Positions 14,791 through 17,467 of a DNA stretch of 17,467 nucleotides are shown piece after piece. The notes under the pieces were generated by a model. That model was not told the origin of the DNA, did no database searches, and was given only the letters and a program-made list of their open reading frames with translations. The DNA lies in contig DKYZ01000083.1 in assembly GCA_002493515.1 (NCBI GenBank), positions 1-17,467 on the forward strand, given 5' to 3'. This stretch comes from Porphyromonadaceae bacterium UBA7087 (GTDB lineage Bacteria; Bacteroidota; Bacteroidia; Bacteroidales; Muribaculaceae). The position numbers were made by a program, and so were the translations under genes. Each line of letters opens with the position of its first letter. Position 1 is the first letter of the stretch.

Positions 14791-15534
14791 ATGTCATCAA
14801 CAGTTTCAAGCCGGCGTCCCGCAGCCAAGGGGAATATCAAGACCGGCATATGCGAGAACCATAATTATACAAATCCCGATACCGGCGAGACTGGCGATTG
14901 CCCCAAATGCGCTTCGGGCGAACGCCAGAATGTGAACGTGCAGCGTCTTTCCGATTTCCGCTGCCAGGTCTGCGGAGGCAAGCTGACTCCCGTAAAGACT
15001 TCACTGCCTATGTCGAAAATATTCATGGGCCTGGCAGGAGTGGCCGTCATAGCCGTCATTCTGCTTTTTGTCTTCAAGCCCTGGGGAGGCGAGTCTGAAG
15101 TGGACAACACTCCCGTAAGTGCATACCAGCCTGTGAACCCCCCGGCTCAAAAGGAGCCTGCCCGTAATGAGGCGGAGACCTCGGTTAAGAAGGGATCCGA
15201 AGAGGGCAAGACGAATGTCGCTGAGGCCAAGTATGCGAAAAAGACCGTGACTGACCGTGTTGCCGATACCGCCAATACTGCAGCCAAGTCATCATCGCGC
15301 AGTGTCCTGGGGGGCGCTGCCGTGCTGGTGAAGGAGAGCAGCGGCTATACCACCATCAGGTTCAAACGCAGCTATAACCTTGATCTCGGAAAGACCGACG
15401 GCTCCACGCTGACGGTCGGCCCTGGCGACGAGATCTATATGGCAAACGTGAGAAACGGCTTCCTTTATTCCGGACAATACAAATCGTCCTCAGGGGAGGA
15501 GACACAGCTTTCCGGACTGAAGGTCCGGCTGTGA
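14791..15534 (+). CDS. Zinc-ribbon protein with one transmembrane helix and a beta-rich outer domain
   Basis: Not a named family to me. The 247-residue protein has three parts. Residues 20-65 hold putative zinc ligands: C21-x-x-H24, C37-P-K-C40 and C58-Q-V-C61-G-G. A single hydrophobic helix lies at about 77-96. After a Lys/Glu/Pro/Ala-rich linker (about 100-165), a compact Gly/Ser-rich domain predicted to be beta strands ends the protein (about 175-247, containing V-G-P-G-D-E-I-Y). With no signal peptide and a zinc-finger N-terminus, the ribbon should face the cytoplasm and the C-terminal domain the periplasm. It starts 26 bases after the tubulin-like gene and is followed one base later by a secreted-protein gene. 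It may connect the cytoplasmic polymer to the periplasmic partners. Confidence 0.8.
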   Translation: MSSTVSSRRPAAKGNIKTGICENHNYTNPDTGETGDCPKCASGERQNVNVQRLSDFRCQVCGGKLTPVKTSLPMSKIFMGLAGVAVIAVILLFVFKPWGGESEVDNTPVSAYQPVNPPAQKEPARNEAETSVKKGSEEGKTNVAEAKYAKKTVTDRVADTANTAAKSSSRSVLGGAAVLVKESSGYTTIRFKRSYNLDLGKTDGSTLTVGPGDEIYMANVRNGFLYSGQYKSSSGEETQLSGLKVRL

Positions 15535-15535
15535 T

Positions 15536-16555
15536 ATGGGGAAATGTTTCATGATGAAGACCTTGGGTGGATATATGGCGGCTATGTCCGTCATCATGGC
15601 GGTAGCCGGAAGTACGGCTGCCGCCGACACGCGGGTCTGCGCTGCCCCCGTGGCGAGGCATAATGTGTTCACTCCGGCCCTGAAGACCATGCTGCCGCCG
15701 GAAATTGTCGATTTCGTGGAGAGGTATCTCTACCAGCGTCTTTTTGAAGACCAGGACAGAACCGCCACTCTCCGGCGTCTCGATTTCGACGAGGTTTCAT
15801 TTACTTTCCCTTTGGATACGTGTGGCGTCAGACGCCTGTCGGAGGCTGACGGCCTGGCGTATCTTCTTGACCGGGGAAGAACATACCGGATATCCTGGTA
15901 CAAAGGTGATGAGATGATCGGGGAAATGAGTTTCCCGGCATCGTTCAACCTCATCCTTTTCACCAATCAGAAAGAAAGTTACAGTGACTTATGCGCTCTG
16001 CTCCAGCGGCTGTCGCAGGAGAGCGGGACGGAAAGCACACGTTTTGTCGGGACTGACATGCATCCGGAAGATGAGCCGATCCATCGCAAGGGGATAGAGT
16101 TCTATCTCGGACATCTTACCTCCGACACTTATCTCGACAGCTCGACGGGACGTCCCGTATGGAGCCGGGAATATCCGGCGGAGTCTCTCGCCAATCTTTT
16201 TATAGACAGACGTCCTGTGGCGGATGTCTCTGCCTCAGTGGCTGTGAAGGCATACAACGGCGACTCGACGGTGGTGAGGCTGCCTTTCAGGAGAGTTCGT
16301 GAGCTGATGGACTCCACCGGGTGTCACCCCTATTTCGGAGTGAGCGAAGTGGACGGCAAAACCGGCAGGATCAGCATGGTGGCCGTATACCACAATCCCA
16401 CGGTGGCCTACCTGCACAAGATGGAGGTGTCGGCGCTCCCCGAGGAGTTGTGGAGCGGCAGCGGAACCCCGACTCTTGAGATAAGTCTCATCCCTTATAT
16501 AAAACTGCATAATCTTGACGACCTGTGGGGGCGTAAACAAACTACGGATAATTGA
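15536..16555 (+). CDS. Secreted protein of unknown function in the tubulin-like operon
   Basis: Not recognised. The 339-residue product has a signal peptide (hydrophobic core about 12-25, likely cut after A-A-A near residue 30), so it is periplasmic or outer-membrane associated. It has no clear lipobox and no further membrane helix. The mature part alternates predicted strands and helices. Blocks such as D-F-D-E-V-S-F-T-F-P-L-D-T and T-Y-R-I-S-W-Y-K-G-D-E match no motif I know. The start at 15536 is one base after the previous stop. ATGs at 15551 and 15554 are in frame and would give a more usual signal-peptide length. It precedes another secreted protein by two bases, a sign of strict co-expression. 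Confidence 0.75.
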   Translation: MGKCFMMKTLGGYMAAMSVIMAVAGSTAAADTRVCAAPVARHNVFTPALKTMLPPEIVDFVERYLYQRLFEDQDRTATLRRLDFDEVSFTFPLDTCGVRRLSEADGLAYLLDRGRTYRISWYKGDEMIGEMSFPASFNLILFTNQKESYSDLCALLQRLSQESGTESTRFVGTDMHPEDEPIHRKGIEFYLGHLTSDTYLDSSTGRPVWSREYPAESLANLFIDRRPVADVSASVAVKAYNGDSTVVRLPFRRVRELMDSTGCHPYFGVSEVDGKTGRISMVAVYHNPTVAYLHKMEVSALPEELWSGSGTPTLEISLIPYIKLHNLDDLWGRKQTTDN

Positions 16556-16557
16556 CA

Positions 16558-17349
16558 ATGAGAAAATCGATTCTGACATTCGCGGTGTCGCTCATGGTAT
16601 CGGCATACGCGTCTTCGGCCGCAGCACAGTCCGTCAAGGATGTGATAGGCGACAAGACCGGGAAATACATTTATGCACAGGCTTACGACACATCGGCCGA
16701 AGAAGCCTACAATCTTGCCTCGGCAGAGCTTGACTCACGTGTAGAGGCATATCTCGGTGAGAACAGGAAAAAGAAATATAACCGGGAGTGGAGAGACTGG
16801 GTGAAGCGCATCGTCAACGAGAAATACGGCAGGACGAGGGTGTTCCTGTATCTTTCTTCCACCGACCTGGAGCCAGAGGCTCAGAAAAGCTCTCTGCCCC
16901 CTCAGAAACCGGTTGAAGACAAAGTTGACAATGCAAAGGCTGACGAGGCCAAGGCGCCGGAGGCAGCCGTAGTTCCGGAAACTGCAGATACACCGGAATC
17001 CATTGACAGGCCGGAAACTAAAGAGGGAAACGTTGCCGCCGATTCGGACTCCTCAAGGGCAGAATTGCCTGAGGGTGCGCTCGGGGATCTGATAAGGAAC
17101 ATTCTCGATGAGAAGGAGGGTGACAGCGTCCGCTCACTGCTTTCCAAGGCGAGGAATATGCGCGTGATCGGGCTTTTCGGAAGCGGAGACAGCAAATACG
17201 TAGCCTATGCCTGTCTGGTGACAAAGGGTTCTGACGGAATCCATGTCTATTCTCCCAAGAGAAAGGATGGAACCCGTGTGGACTATCGCAGCGGTAAGGC
17301 CGTATCTGCCACAGACGGCCCGATGCTTTACTGGTTTTTGAAAAAATAA
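16558..17349 (+). CDS. Secreted two-domain protein of unknown function
   Basis: The 263-residue product begins with a clean signal peptide (M-R-K-S-I-L, hydrophobic core, cut after A-A-A at 23). Residues 35-104 form a small alpha/beta domain whose K-Y-I-Y-A-Q-A and E-E-A-Y-N-L-A-S-A-E-L pattern recalls LPP20-like envelope domains, though I cannot confirm it. A Pro/Glu/Ala/Thr-rich linker spans about 105-172, and a second domain (173-263) contains Y-V-A-Y-A-C-L-V and ends P-M-L-Y-W-F-L-K-K. I chose ATG 16558 over the in-frame TTG at 16552, which overlaps the previous stop. The gene lies two bases after its neighbour. Both halves may be copies of one fold, since each has a short-strand Y-A-x-A/C-type core. 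Confidence 0.75.
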   Translation: MRKSILTFAVSLMVSAYASSAAAQSVKDVIGDKTGKYIYAQAYDTSAEEAYNLASAELDSRVEAYLGENRKKKYNREWRDWVKRIVNEKYGRTRVFLYLSSTDLEPEAQKSSLPPQKPVEDKVDNAKADEAKAPEAAVVPETADTPESIDRPETKEGNVAADSDSSRAELPEGALGDLIRNILDEKEGDSVRSLLSKARNMRVIGLFGSGDSKYVAYACLVTKGSDGIHVYSPKRKDGTRVDYRSGKAVSATDGPMLYWFLKK

Positions 17350-17350
17350 T

Positions 17351-17461
17351 ATGGAAAAGCTAAATATCGATATGTACAGGAATATTGACAGGATAACAAG
17401 ATGGCTGTGTCTTTTGCTTGTCTTCGCCCTTCCATCGGAAGCGGCGATACTGTTTCATTGA
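17351..17461 (+). pseudogene. Signal-peptide ORF, probably the frameshifted 5' end of a larger gene
   Basis: ATG 17351 follows the previous stop by one base and opens a 36-codon frame. It encodes a good signal peptide (R-I-T-R-W-L-C-L-L-L-V-F-A-L-P-S-E-A-A), but a TGA at 17459-17461 would leave only a few mature residues. A second frame, open from ATG 17401 to the window end, reads G-S-G-D-T-V-S-L-S-V over its last codons, which looks like the start of a mature exported protein. The simplest reading is a one-base indel near 17430-17445, real or from assembly. Alternatives are a genuine 36-residue membrane peptide or a gene starting at 17401. The window ends too soon to decide. Confidence 0.45.
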
Positions 17462-17467
17462 GTGTGT

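Noticed and set aside
16552..16557. TTG start two codons before ATG 16558
   Set aside because: It overlaps the previous gene's stop codon. The ATG directly precedes a normal M-R-K signal-peptide start.

Overview
The window looks like a chromosomal segment from a gut-type Bacteroidota, order Bacteroidales; a Muribaculaceae-like genome would fit. The support is TAnnTTTG-type promoter elements before several genes, few Shine-Dalgarno sequences, fairly GC-rich coding DNA with AT-rich intergenic gaps, and housekeeping proteins of Bacteroidota type. The taxonomic call is inference from style, not from a marker comparison. All supported genes lie on the + strand. No tRNA, rRNA, CRISPR array or insertion sequence was seen, and no gene-free stretch exceeds about 250 bases.

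Bases 1-8286 are core genome. After the last codons of an upstream gene come a secreted C1-family (bleomycin hydrolase/PepC-like) peptidase, rsmA (16S rRNA dimethyltransferase) overlapping it by one base, and a YjbQ-family gene with an unusually good Shine-Dalgarno. Next come lysS and gpsA, overlapping by ATGA; pgi, preceded by a strong leader hairpin; an excellent intrinsic terminator; recA with a textbook Bacteroidota promoter and a long acidic tail; and another clear terminator.

Bases 8287-10740 are less conserved. They hold a secreted/anchored sensor-like protein with one transmembrane helix that stops where a kinase or DNA-binding output domain would be expected, a tract of ten tandem heptamers, and a family 2 glycosyltransferase.

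Bases 10741-17467 are the most interesting part. A promoter region with an eight-G run and three copies of ATTTAACA precedes a tight run of genes: a three-helix membrane protein with an Arg-rich tail, a 1027-residue tubulin/FtsZ-superfamily protein (Tubulin_2-like), a zinc-ribbon protein with one membrane helix, two secreted proteins of unknown function, and the start of a sixth gene that appears split between two frames at the window edge. The layout suggests a cytoskeletal GTPase joined through membrane adaptors to envelope proteins. It does not match a system I can name and is the best candidate here for an undescribed machine.
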